From contig LADV01000055.1 of NCBI GenBank assembly GCA_000961805.1, forward strand, positions 1-6,066: a stretch of 6,066 nt of DNA, in the 5' to 3' direction. A program made the translations under genes and the position numbers. A model generated the notes under the pieces. The model was not told where the DNA came from, ran no database searches, and saw nothing but the letters and a program-made list of their open reading frames with translations. This document shows, piece after piece, positions 1 to 4,997 of this stretch; positions within the stretch are counted from its first letter, which is position 1; the number at the start of each line of letters is the position of its first letter. Source of the stretch: Peptococcaceae bacterium BRH_c23 (GTDB lineage Bacteria; Bacillota_B; Desulfitobacteriia; Desulfitobacteriales; Desulfitobacteriaceae).

Positions 1-2
1 AG

Positions 3-176
3 CCACAGACCCGGATTCAGCCCATAGGCTTTACCATATATGGCCTGACTCGCCAGGCTACTCGACAGCAATTGCAGTCTAATCCTGACTTTACCGACAT
101 GCTGTTGTCCCCCAGAGGCTTTCGCATAAAGTTAGTCGGTTGTCTTACATCGCAATGCAGGAGCGATGATTTCTAG
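3..176 (+). CDS. Possible 3' end of an unidentified gene, cut by the window start
   Basis: A frame open from the left edge runs for 57 codons and ends at a TAG at 174-176. The readable product is basic and contains segments such as GFTIYGLTRQATRQQLQ and DMLLSPRGFRIKLVG. I recognise no family or motif in it. The other two forward frames close early; one reverse frame stays open for about 38 codons. A 57-codon open stretch can arise by chance, so the call rests only on openness and position: it ends 48 bases before the first moaD-like gene and would lie upstream of it in the same direction. If real, it may belong to the same transcription unit. The region could equally be non-coding leader. Confidence 0.3.
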   Translation, partial: PQTRIQPIGFTIYGLTRQATRQQLQSNPDFTDMLLSPRGFRIKLVGCLTSQCRSDDF

Positions 177-190
177 GAAATATATATGAA

Positions 191-205
191 GCGCACAACG
201 TGCGC
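191..205. repeat. Perfect 6-bp inverted repeat just upstream of the first moaD-like gene
   Basis: GCGCAC and GTGCGC are separated by the three bases AAC, ending four bases before the ribosome site (209-216, AAAGGAGA) of the gene starting at 225. It could be a small operator or an RNA hairpin affecting translation of that gene. No T-run follows, so it is not a terminator. The second moaD-like copy has no such repeat at the equivalent place. Confidence 0.3.
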
Positions 206-224
206 ACTAAAGGAGAGCTGAAAA

Positions 225-503
225 GTGAACAATATCACCGTGCGATTGCCAGCCTCAATCGCCCACCTTGCCGGCGATAACAAACTGGTTGAATGTTCAG
301 CCTATAGTATTGCTGAATGTATACAGGACTTAGACGTAAGGTTTGCGGGACTTAAAGATGTATTGTGTGATTTGGATGGTAATATATCAGATTTATTTTT
401 TATTTTTGTTAATTGGGAAAATATAACTAATTTGCGGGGGGTTAAGACTCCCTTACAAGATGGTGATGAACTGACAATTATACCGGCGACAGCAGGTGGT
501 TAA
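225..503 (+). CDS. moaD: MoaD/ThiS-family small sulfur-carrier protein, copy 1
   Basis: This 92-residue beta-grasp protein resembles the small subunit of molybdopterin synthase. In that family the C-terminal glycine is adenylated by MoeB, turned into a thiocarboxylate, and donates sulfur to the pterin precursor in the cytoplasm. The C-terminal half has the family pattern: DLFFIFVN (56-63), LRGVKTPLQDGDEL, TIIPA and a terminal Gly91-Gly92. The start is GTG, chosen for AAAGGAGA at 209-216 and because the second copy uses the same GTG and the same first residues. It lies 33 bases before a chemotaxis-type gene, suggesting cotranscription. One oddity is residue 64: copy 2 and most relatives have Gly in the N-G-E turn, here Trp. 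ThiS or a tungsten-enzyme-associated carrier are alternatives; the family is secure, the exact pathway is not. Confidence 0.9.
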   Translation: MNNITVRLPASIAHLAGDNKLVECSAYSIAECIQDLDVRFAGLKDVLCDLDGNISDLFFIFVNWENITNLRGVKTPLQDGDELTIIPATAGG

Positions 504-536
504 TAAGGATTTATAACAACGAAAGGGGAATTCATA

Positions 537-1352
537 ATGTTGGAGTATTTTCAACAAATACTTCCGCTACTTCACGCTACAGCATTTGGCAAAGGAACGG
601 CTGGGTTATTTGACCGGGAAAAATATCTTTCTATAATACAAGGAACAAAAATTGCGATTCCAGTTAAAGCTGGTGACTTATTAGCTCCTGAAAGTAGTTC
701 ATATCAAGTAATTCAATCCGGAAAACCGATTATCGGAGAGGTTGTATCCCAAATTATGGATGTTCCTTATTTTGTGGCTGTCTTTCCTATTATTAGGGAC
801 GATGTGATTATTGGGGGAATGATAGTTGCAGTTCCAACGGAAATGAACCAGATTAGTAAAGAATTAAAGGATACTTCCAGCACTTTGACTATTTCTTTGG
901 AACAAATTTCGAGCGTAATTCAAAACATAGCCGCCTCGGCCCAAATTCTAGCTAACGCCGGACAAACAATAACCCAATCTTCGCAAAATGTTCATCGCAA
1001 AGCTGAGGAAACAGAGAAGGTTGTTCACTATATTAATTCAGTGGCTACTAACACCAAACTTTTAGGACTAAATGCCTCAATTGAAGCAGCTCGGGCAGGG
1101 GAAAGCGGACGTGGTTTTGGTGTTGTTGCCCATGAAATTCAAAGGATGGCGGTTTCCAGTGCAGGTTCGGCCAAGGAAATCCGTACAATTCTTCTAGAAA
1201 TTCGCAATTTAATTGGTGACATGGCCGATGATTTAGCTAAATTTAGCGGTCATACTCAAGAAGTAGCGGCCTCGATTGAGGAAATTGGAGCTTCGATTTC
1301 CTCTCTACTGGATGTTTCCCAACATCTTAACGATTTGGCTGCGAAACTGTAG
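537..1352 (+). CDS. Short soluble methyl-accepting chemotaxis-type signalling protein
   Basis: The 271-residue protein has two parts. Residues 1-100 form a mixed alpha/beta sensory-like domain (PFAM family not assignable by eye, possibly PAS- or Cache-like). Residues 105-271 form the MCP cytoplasmic coiled-coil hairpin. The kinase-contact tip lies at about 172-206: NTKLLGLNASIEAARAGESGRGFGVVAHE is the recognisable core, split here as NTKLLGLNASIEAARAGE (172-189) then GRGFGVVAHE (191-200). No transmembrane segment or signal peptide is visible, so it should be cytoplasmic, like the short B. subtilis receptor YfmS. Family members pass ligand or redox signals to CheA/CheW. ATG 537 follows GAAAGGGGAA. 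Its place in a cofactor-type gene run, 33 bases after moaD and 19 before the next gene, suggests sensing of a cofactor- or metabolism-related cue; this is inference. No che genes are in view. Confidence 0.92.
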   Translation: MLEYFQQILPLLHATAFGKGTAGLFDREKYLSIIQGTKIAIPVKAGDLLAPESSSYQVIQSGKPIIGEVVSQIMDVPYFVAVFPIIRDDVIIGGMIVAVPTEMNQISKELKDTSSTLTISLEQISSVIQNIAASAQILANAGQTITQSSQNVHRKAEETEKVVHYINSVATNTKLLGLNASIEAARAGESGRGFGVVAHEIQRMAVSSAGSAKEIRTILLEIRNLIGDMADDLAKFSGHTQEVAASIEEIGASISSLLDVSQHLNDLAAKL

Positions 1353-1371
1353 CCGCAATTGGAGGTGCATT

Positions 1372-1902
1372 ATGATTGTTGATCAGCCAGACTCCCATTA
1401 TATATTTGTATTTTCCAAGAAATATGTCTACAGCGGTATTAACTATATCAAATACAAAAATAAACCATTAACTAATAAAGAATATTTGCAGTATTGGGGC
1501 AAATGGTTAGTCTTAGGGAAAAGGGAAGAACTAGAGGAACTCGCTAATAGGCTTGATCCTTATGTTGAGCGGGAGCAGATTCCTTGCATCAAGTTTGACC
1601 GGGCGGTGCAGAAGGAGTTTGAGGAGATGTTACTAAGAGAATGCGTGATGTGCATTTACTGTGATGAGCGGCAGCGTGAAGACGTTTGGAAAATCCTTGC
1701 GCAAGAAGGAGTAACAAGCAAAGCATGGCAATACGAAAAAAATACCATGGAGGCATGGCTCCCTGGAGGTCGTTTGCTTGAACGCTGGATTAAAGCAAGA
1801 GGGTTAACGGAAAGTGATGCAGAGTGGGTGAGGGAGGACGCTGAGCGATATTTCGCCCAATTTGAAGATGAAGATGCCATCTTTTCCGGAGTAATCCAAT
1901 AG
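1372..1902 (+). CDS. Unrecognised 176-residue protein with a CxxCxxC cluster
   Basis: I do not recognise this family. ATG 1372 is chosen over upstream in-frame starts because GGAGGT sits at 1361-1366 and an earlier start at 1276 would overlap the chemotaxis-type gene by 77 bases. The protein is soluble, with no signal peptide or membrane helix. The N-terminal 30 residues are rich in Tyr and beta-type residues (HYIFVFSKKYVYSGINYIKY). The middle is charged and helical, and the C-terminal third is acidic and rich in Trp and Glu. Cysteines lie at 72, 91, 94 and 97; the last three form ECVMCIYCDE, a spacing that could bind a metal or Fe-S centre, though this is unproven. It follows the preceding gene by 19 bases, so it is probably in the same transcript. 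Codon pattern and ribosome site support a real gene; function is unknown. Confidence 0.8.
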   Translation: MIVDQPDSHYIFVFSKKYVYSGINYIKYKNKPLTNKEYLQYWGKWLVLGKREELEELANRLDPYVEREQIPCIKFDRAVQKEFEEMLLRECVMCIYCDERQREDVWKILAQEGVTSKAWQYEKNTMEAWLPGGRLLERWIKARGLTESDAEWVREDAERYFAQFEDEDAIFSGVIQ

Positions 1903-1907
1903 CCCTC

Positions 1908-1991
1908 GTGATGGCTTATTGTGGTCAGGCAGTAGGTTTGATTGTTGCTGAAAATCGTGTGGGAGGAAAAACAGTCGGGGGGGGATTATGA
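1908..1991 (+). pseudogene. Possible short remnant of a molybdenum-hydroxylase (xanthine dehydrogenase/aldehyde oxidase) gene
   Basis: A short frame reads VMAYCGQAVGLIVAENRVGG and stops at a TGA at 1989-1991. The core Y-x-G-Q-x-V-G-x-I-V-A-E resembles the a/b hammerhead domain of xanthine dehydrogenase-family large subunits (commonly Y-x-G-Q-P-V-A/G-x-V-V-A-E). If so, about 25 residues survive from a protein of over 700. Such an enzyme needs molybdopterin, which would suit the neighbouring moaD/moeB genes. The match is short and judged by eye, so chance similarity is quite possible. Confidence 0.27.
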
Positions 1992-2151
1992 ACCTTGAAG
2001 AATTACAAAGTTAGAGTTTTTAGAGTTTGATGAACTTAATATCATTCTTCAACAAATGTCACACCAAGAATTGGATGAACTTCAAGCTTGTGTTATAAGA
2101 AGAATGAAGGAAATACAGGAAGATATGTTATTCAACACCAATTTTTCTTAA
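1988..2151 (+). pseudogene. Small 54-residue ORF broken by an apparent one-base deletion
   Basis: ATG 1988 follows a run of eight G (1977-1984) that can serve as ribosome site. The frame reads MNLEELQS and stops at TAG 2012-2014. The frame one base back is open from there to TAA 2149-2151 and is convincingly protein-like (KLEFLEFDELNIILQQ, then MSHQELDELQACVIRRMKEI). Adding one A to CAAAG at 2006-2010 joins the two parts into a continuous acidic, helical 54-residue protein. I recognise no family. The break may be a true mutation, a sequencing or assembly error, or less likely a recoding site; no classic slippery heptamer is visible. Translation could also restart at ATG 2056, with no good ribosome site. 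Confidence 0.5.
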
Positions 2152-2174
2152 TTATACTAGCGGAGCAGTCCAAG

Positions 2175-2285
2175 GATTCGATTAATGATATTCCTTCCGT
2201 AAGTACAGTTGTAGATTCCTTTATTATAGGCGCATGAGAAATCGGCGAAAGATTGATCGACATGGGTCTATTAAAACCATCATAA
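2175..2285 (+). pseudogene. FeoA-like fragment interrupted by a stop codon
   Basis: This frame reads DSINDIPSVSTVVDSFIIGA, then TGA (2235-2237), then EIGERLIDMGLLKPS and TAA (2283-2285). FeoA and related SH3-like proteins have the plan S-L-x-D-L-P-x-G-x-x-x-x-V-x-x-I-x-G, then x-x-R-R-L-x-D-M-G-L-x-P-G. The spacing and the RLIDMGL core fit that plan across the stop. No start codon or ribosome site is visible in frame, and the C-terminal half of the domain is missing. FeoA is a small cytoplasmic partner of the FeoB ferrous-iron transporter; no feoB is near. I read it as a decayed remnant. The similarity is by eye over about 35 residues. Confidence 0.42.
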
Positions 2286-2331
2286 AAAAATTTTGGGGGC
2301 AGGGAATTAGTTAAAAAAGGGGAGATAAAAC

Positions 2332-2610
2332 GTGAACAATATCATCGTGCGACTGCCAACCTCAATCGCCCACCTTACCGGCGATAACAAAGTGGTCGAA
2401 TGTGCGGCTCACAGTATTGTCGAATGTATACAGGACTTAGACGTAAGGTTTACGGGACTCAAAGATATATTGTGTGATTTGGATGGTAATGTATCAGATC
2501 TTTTCTTTGTTTTTCTTAACGGCGAAAACAGAGCCTATTTGCAGGGCCTGAAGACTACCTTACAAGCTGGTGATGAACTGACTATTATACCGGCGGCAGC
2601 CGGTGGTTAA
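2332..2610 (+). CDS. moaD: MoaD/ThiS-family small sulfur-carrier protein, copy 2
   Basis: The second 92-residue beta-grasp carrier is about 71/92 identical to the copy at 225 and ends in the same Gly91-Gly92 that a MoeB/ThiF-type enzyme would activate. It keeps the usual N-G-E-N turn (63-66), where copy 1 has Trp for Gly. GTG 2332 follows AAGGGGAG at 2317-2324. The MoeB/ThiF-type gene begins 106 bases downstream, so this copy is the likelier dedicated partner of that enzyme, though one enzyme could serve both. Identity is uneven: a 30-base block (2400-2429 here) is identical in both genes, while residues 60-75 differ at many positions. That suggests an older duplication with later divergence. 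Confidence 0.92.
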   Translation: MNNIIVRLPTSIAHLTGDNKVVECAAHSIVECIQDLDVRFTGLKDILCDLDGNVSDLFFVFLNGENRAYLQGLKTTLQAGDELTIIPAAAGG

Positions 2611-2716
2611 TTTATAGGGTGTTGTCATGAATTGATGTGCGAGTAACTGTAGAAAATTGTACATGAACCAAGCCTTAGTGCAATGGGCGAGGAGAAAGTA
2701 CAAATTGGAGGTAGTT

Positions 2717-3499
2717 ATGGTAAAAATGGGGGTTGAACTAAGCGAGGAAGAACTCGAAAGATATCAAAGACAGATAATTTTACCTGAAGTTGGGATAAAA
2801 GGACAACAAAAAATAAAGGCTGCCAAGGTTCTTCTTGTAGGGGCTGGAGGATTGGGTTCTCCAGTCGGTTTCTATCTAGCGGCTGCCGGTATTGGTAAAA
2901 TCGGAATTGTGGACAGTGATGCAATAGATCTGAGCAACCTGAATCGTCAGGTTCTACATCGGAACGGAGATCTCGGGCGGGCTAAGGCAGAATCTGCTCG
3001 GCTAGCCCTCAAGAATTTGAACCAGGATATAGAAGTGCTTGCATATCCGATGAGATTAACTCAACAAAACGCCGAAAAGACAGTAATGGATTACGACATG
3101 GTCGTCGATTGTAGCGATAATTTCCCGGCCCGTTTCCTGATGAACCAGGTGTGTGTACACTCTGGTAAACCTTTCTTTTACGGCGCGGTATCTGGTTTTG
3201 AAGGGCAAATGATGACTATAATTCCAGGATTAACTCCGTGTTACAATTGCCTCTTCCCTAATATGTCAACCTCACCTGATAAACCTATCCCTGTTATTGG
3301 TGTGGTACCGGGTGTAATTGGTATGATTCAGGCTACCCAAGTACTTAAGTACATTCTTGGTCAGGGGGATTTGCTGGTTGGGAAGTTATCGCTCTATAAC
3401 GCGCTCAAGCTTGACCTTCTTAAAGTGGACGTAAAAAGAAGCCTCCTGTGCCCAGTCTGTAGTGTGGTGGATACATCATGGTGTGAGCCAACGCCTTGA
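2717..3499 (+). CDS. moeB: MoeB/ThiF/HesA-family adenylyltransferase (E1-like)
   Basis: The 260-residue enzyme uses ATP to adenylate the C-terminal glycine of a MoaD- or ThiS-type carrier in the cytoplasm. Visible family features, in order: RYQRQIILPEVG (15-26), nucleotide loop GAGGLGS (42-48), D66-x-D68 with DLSNLNRQ (71-78), Lys90, DCSDN (131-135), and two zinc-type pairs, CYNC (175-178) and CPVC (245-248). Length is normal for the family (about 240-270). ATG 2717 is preferred over an upstream in-frame ATG at 2657 because GGAGGT lies at 2707-2712 and the extra 20 residues look unlike the family. The cysteine that E. coli MoeB and ThiF carry between the two zinc pairs (T-C-x-E-x-G-V) is absent: here KPIPVIGVVPG. 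Choice of MoeB over ThiF rests on the moaD neighbour and the lack of thi genes. Confidence 0.92.
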   Translation: MVKMGVELSEEELERYQRQIILPEVGIKGQQKIKAAKVLLVGAGGLGSPVGFYLAAAGIGKIGIVDSDAIDLSNLNRQVLHRNGDLGRAKAESARLALKNLNQDIEVLAYPMRLTQQNAEKTVMDYDMVVDCSDNFPARFLMNQVCVHSGKPFFYGAVSGFEGQMMTIIPGLTPCYNCLFPNMSTSPDKPIPVIGVVPGVIGMIQATQVLKYILGQGDLLVGKLSLYNALKLDLLKVDVKRSLLCPVCSVVDTSWCEPTP

Positions 3500-3502
3500 T
3501 TA

Positions 3503-3525
3503 TGTCTCATTACGGGACAATTTTT
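3503..3525 (+). terminator. Weak candidate intrinsic terminator after the moeB-like gene
   Basis: TGTCTC (3503-3508) can pair with GGGACA (3514-3519), including one G-T wobble, around a five-base loop. ATTTTT follows at 3520-3525. It begins four bases after the stop codon, where a terminator is expected before an independently promoted operon. The stem is short, so strength is doubtful. Confidence 0.42.
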
Positions 3526-3601
3526 AAGAATAAGGCACTAGATACATTGATCAGAGCATGTTCAGAGCGAAGTGTTTTAGGTTAGGATAGTTGTTCTTCG
3601 C

Positions 3602-3615
3602 AACGAGTGTTCGTT
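3602..3615. promoter_or_regulatory. Candidate activator-binding inverted repeat upstream of the sigma-54 promoter
   Basis: AACGA and TCGTT are separated by GTGT. The centre lies about 80 bases before the predicted transcription start, within the range used by enhancer-binding activators of sigma-54 polymerase. A second imperfect repeat (GTTG at 3590-3593, CAAC at 3601-3604) overlaps it, and a third (AGCCC 3635-3639, GGGCT 3648-3652) lies closer to the promoter. Which of these, if any, binds a regulator cannot be told from sequence alone. Confidence 0.3.
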
Positions 3616-3661
3616 TGTAGTACAATTTTTGGCAAGCCCTAAATATTGGGCTACGGGCAAA

Positions 3662-3678
3662 TTGGCATAGAACTTGCG
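3662..3678 (+). promoter_or_regulatory. Sigma-54 (-24/-12) promoter of the TRAP operon
   Basis: TTGGCATAGAACTTGCG matches the TTGGCAC-N5-TTGCA consensus closely. The invariant GG (3664-3665) and GC (3676-3677) are separated by exactly ten bases, as sigma-54 requires. The predicted start of transcription is near 3689. This implies control by a sigma-54 activator with an ATPase domain, which is not encoded in the window. It faces dctP and lies about 195 bases before its ATG. Confidence 0.78.
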
Positions 3679-3688
3679 ATTGGAATGA

Positions 3689-3872
3689 GGATGCGTTCGA
3701 AATATTCGCAATTATTAGATAAAAATATCTGCGGAAGAATCCGAGGACGTACGGGCGATGATGCAAGGAGGGGATGGTAAGCGAAATAGGGCAATCGAGG
3801 AGAAACGTGAGAATTTTACTGCGCATACGATGGAAAAGAGAACATAAGAGCTCACGAAGAGGAGGAATATCA
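3689..3872 (+). other. Long untranslated leader of the TRAP operon
   Basis: If transcription starts near 3689, the dctP message carries about 184 leader bases. I find no known riboswitch fold by eye. The leader has a second purine-rich site (AAGGAGGGG, 3765-3773) directly against an ATG at 3774 that is in frame with dctP. Using it would add 33 Arg-rich residues before the lipoprotein signal, which is unlikely. A short basic frame from ATG 3691 ends at TAA 3778-3780, overlapping that ATG. It has no strong ribosome site and I do not call it a gene. Confidence 0.4.
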
Positions 3873-4919
3873 ATGTTAAAAAAATATACTAAATTAATTG
3901 TAGTCTGGACAGTTTTAATAGTTCTAAGTCTAGCAGGTTGCGGGGGGCAAGGAGGAAATACTTCAGAGAATGACCAAGCTCAAAAAAAAGTGATTCGTTT
4001 AAGTCATGCCTTACCGGAAAATCACTATATTTCTGCCCAAATGCGGGCTTGGGCGGAGCTGGTGATGGAGAAATCCAAGGGCCGGGTGGAAGTTCAGGTC
4101 TATCCAACCGGGCAACTGTATAAAGACGCTGATGTCTTAGAAGCGGTACAAACGGGTGCGATTGAGGCCGGGCATGCCTATGATTTTAATTTGGCTAAAT
4201 CGGTCCCTGAAGCGCGGGTTTTTGCGGCGCCATTCCTTTTTGAAGGAAAAGTGACTGAGATAACTCAAAAAGTTTTAACCAGTTCAATCCGCAGTCGTTT
4301 AGAGACTGAGATGGAAAAACAGGGAATGAAAGGGATTTTATTTCTTCCTTGGTCAATGGAAGAAGGCGGGGTGATCACAAGTAAACAAGTTAAGACTCCG
4401 GCCGATGCTAAAGGGCTAACCTTACGGGCTACAGGTCCTGATACCGCAGCGATTTACCAACAGTGGGGAAGTAATATATCTTATCTCAACGGTTCTGAAT
4501 TGTACACGGGTTTACAGCGCGGAGTAATTCAAGGCTCCGAAGGAACGGTGACCACTTCGGTCGAACGGAAACTCTATGAGGTTGCTCCTAACTTCACAAT
4601 TTTGCCCTATAGCGCACGGGTATCAATGATTATAATGAATAAGAAATTTTACGATAAGTTGCAACCGGAACTTCAGAAGGCTATTAGTGAGGCTACTAAA
4701 GAAGTCGAAGACAAGACTGTGGCAGCCGCTAAGACTAATTTAGAGGCTGTCTTAAAGGCTGGTGCCGAAAAAGGCGTTAAGATTTACACCCCAACTCCAG
4801 AAGAACTTAAGCAATTTATTGGGGATAGAGATAAGCTTTGGCAGTCACTTTATAAAGATTACCCACAGATCTTAGCTGATATTAAGGAAATTCAAGCAAT
4901 TAAATCCCAATTGAAATAG
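3873..4919 (+). CDS. dctP: TRAP transporter solute-binding lipoprotein, DctP family
   Basis: The 348-residue extracytoplasmic receptor captures a substrate, usually an organic acid, for a sodium-driven TRAP importer. A type II signal peptide is clear: MLKKYTK, a hydrophobic stretch, then lipobox SLAGC with lipidated Cys23, so the protein is membrane-anchored as expected in a Gram-positive. The mature part follows the family plan: IRLSHALPENH (41-51), VYPTGQLYKDADVLEAVQTG (77-96), the AAPFLF strand (118-123), and KGLTLRATG (180-188), where Arg185 is the usual carboxylate-binding arginine. ATG 3873 is chosen for AGGAGG at 3860-3865 and the intact signal peptide. dctQ and dctM follow. The Arg suggests a carboxylate substrate, but its identity cannot be read from the sequence. 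Regulation is probably by the sigma-54 promoter upstream. Confidence 0.95.
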   Translation: MLKKYTKLIVVWTVLIVLSLAGCGGQGGNTSENDQAQKKVIRLSHALPENHYISAQMRAWAELVMEKSKGRVEVQVYPTGQLYKDADVLEAVQTGAIEAGHAYDFNLAKSVPEARVFAAPFLFEGKVTEITQKVLTSSIRSRLETEMEKQGMKGILFLPWSMEEGGVITSKQVKTPADAKGLTLRATGPDTAAIYQQWGSNISYLNGSELYTGLQRGVIQGSEGTVTTSVERKLYEVAPNFTILPYSARVSMIIMNKKFYDKLQPELQKAISEATKEVEDKTVAAAKTNLEAVLKAGAEKGVKIYTPTPEELKQFIGDRDKLWQSLYKDYPQILADIKEIQAIKSQLK

Positions 4920-4937
4920 TAATAGTTGGAATAGAAA

Positions 4938-4965
4938 TTGCCTCTCCTGTCATAGGGAGAGGCAA
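4938..4965 (+). promoter_or_regulatory. Strong hairpin between dctP and dctQ, without a T-run
   Basis: TTGCCTCTCC (4938-4947) pairs perfectly with GGAGAGGCAA (4956-4965) around an eight-base loop. The bases after it (CATACAAACG) are not a T-run, so it is not a standard intrinsic terminator. It sits in the 78-base gap after the binding-protein gene. There, such stems commonly protect the 3' end of the abundant upstream message or lower expression of the membrane subunits. That role is inferred from position. Confidence 0.7.
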
Positions 4966-4997
4966 CATACAAACGCTTTGAAATTGGGGGTTTGTTT

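Noticed and set aside
34..58. Small palindrome CCATATATGG and a five-base-pair stem GCCTG/CAGGC
   Set aside because: Both are short enough to be chance and lie in a possibly coding stretch.
1..176. Riboswitch (cyclic-di-GMP or molybdenum-cofactor type) in the first 176 bases, either strand
   Set aside because: A few short pieces recall conserved riboswitch strings, but I could not assemble the required paired helices. A covariance-model search would decide.
1276..1371. Upstream extension of the 176-residue gene into the chemotaxis-type gene
   Set aside because: The extra residues are an out-of-frame reading of the MCP end, and a good GGAGGT precedes ATG 1372.
1656..1880. Reverse-strand open frame inside the 176-residue gene
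   Set aside because: Ser-rich shadow of the well-supported forward gene.
1901..1916. AGCC/GGCT stem after the 176-residue gene as a terminator
   Set aside because: Only four base pairs and no T-run.
2235..2237. TGA in the FeoA-like frame as a selenocysteine codon
   Set aside because: No selenocysteine is known at this place in FeoA, no suitable hairpin follows by eye, and the fragment lacks a start and a C-terminal half.
3551..3826. Reverse-strand open frame of 91 codons before dctP
   Set aside because: It covers the sigma-54 promoter and leader, shows no family motif, and has a low-complexity, basic composition typical of a chance frame.
3774..3872. Extended DctP start with 33 extra residues
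   Set aside because: It would place an Arg-rich segment before a complete lipoprotein signal peptide; ATG 3873 has a better spaced AGGAGG.
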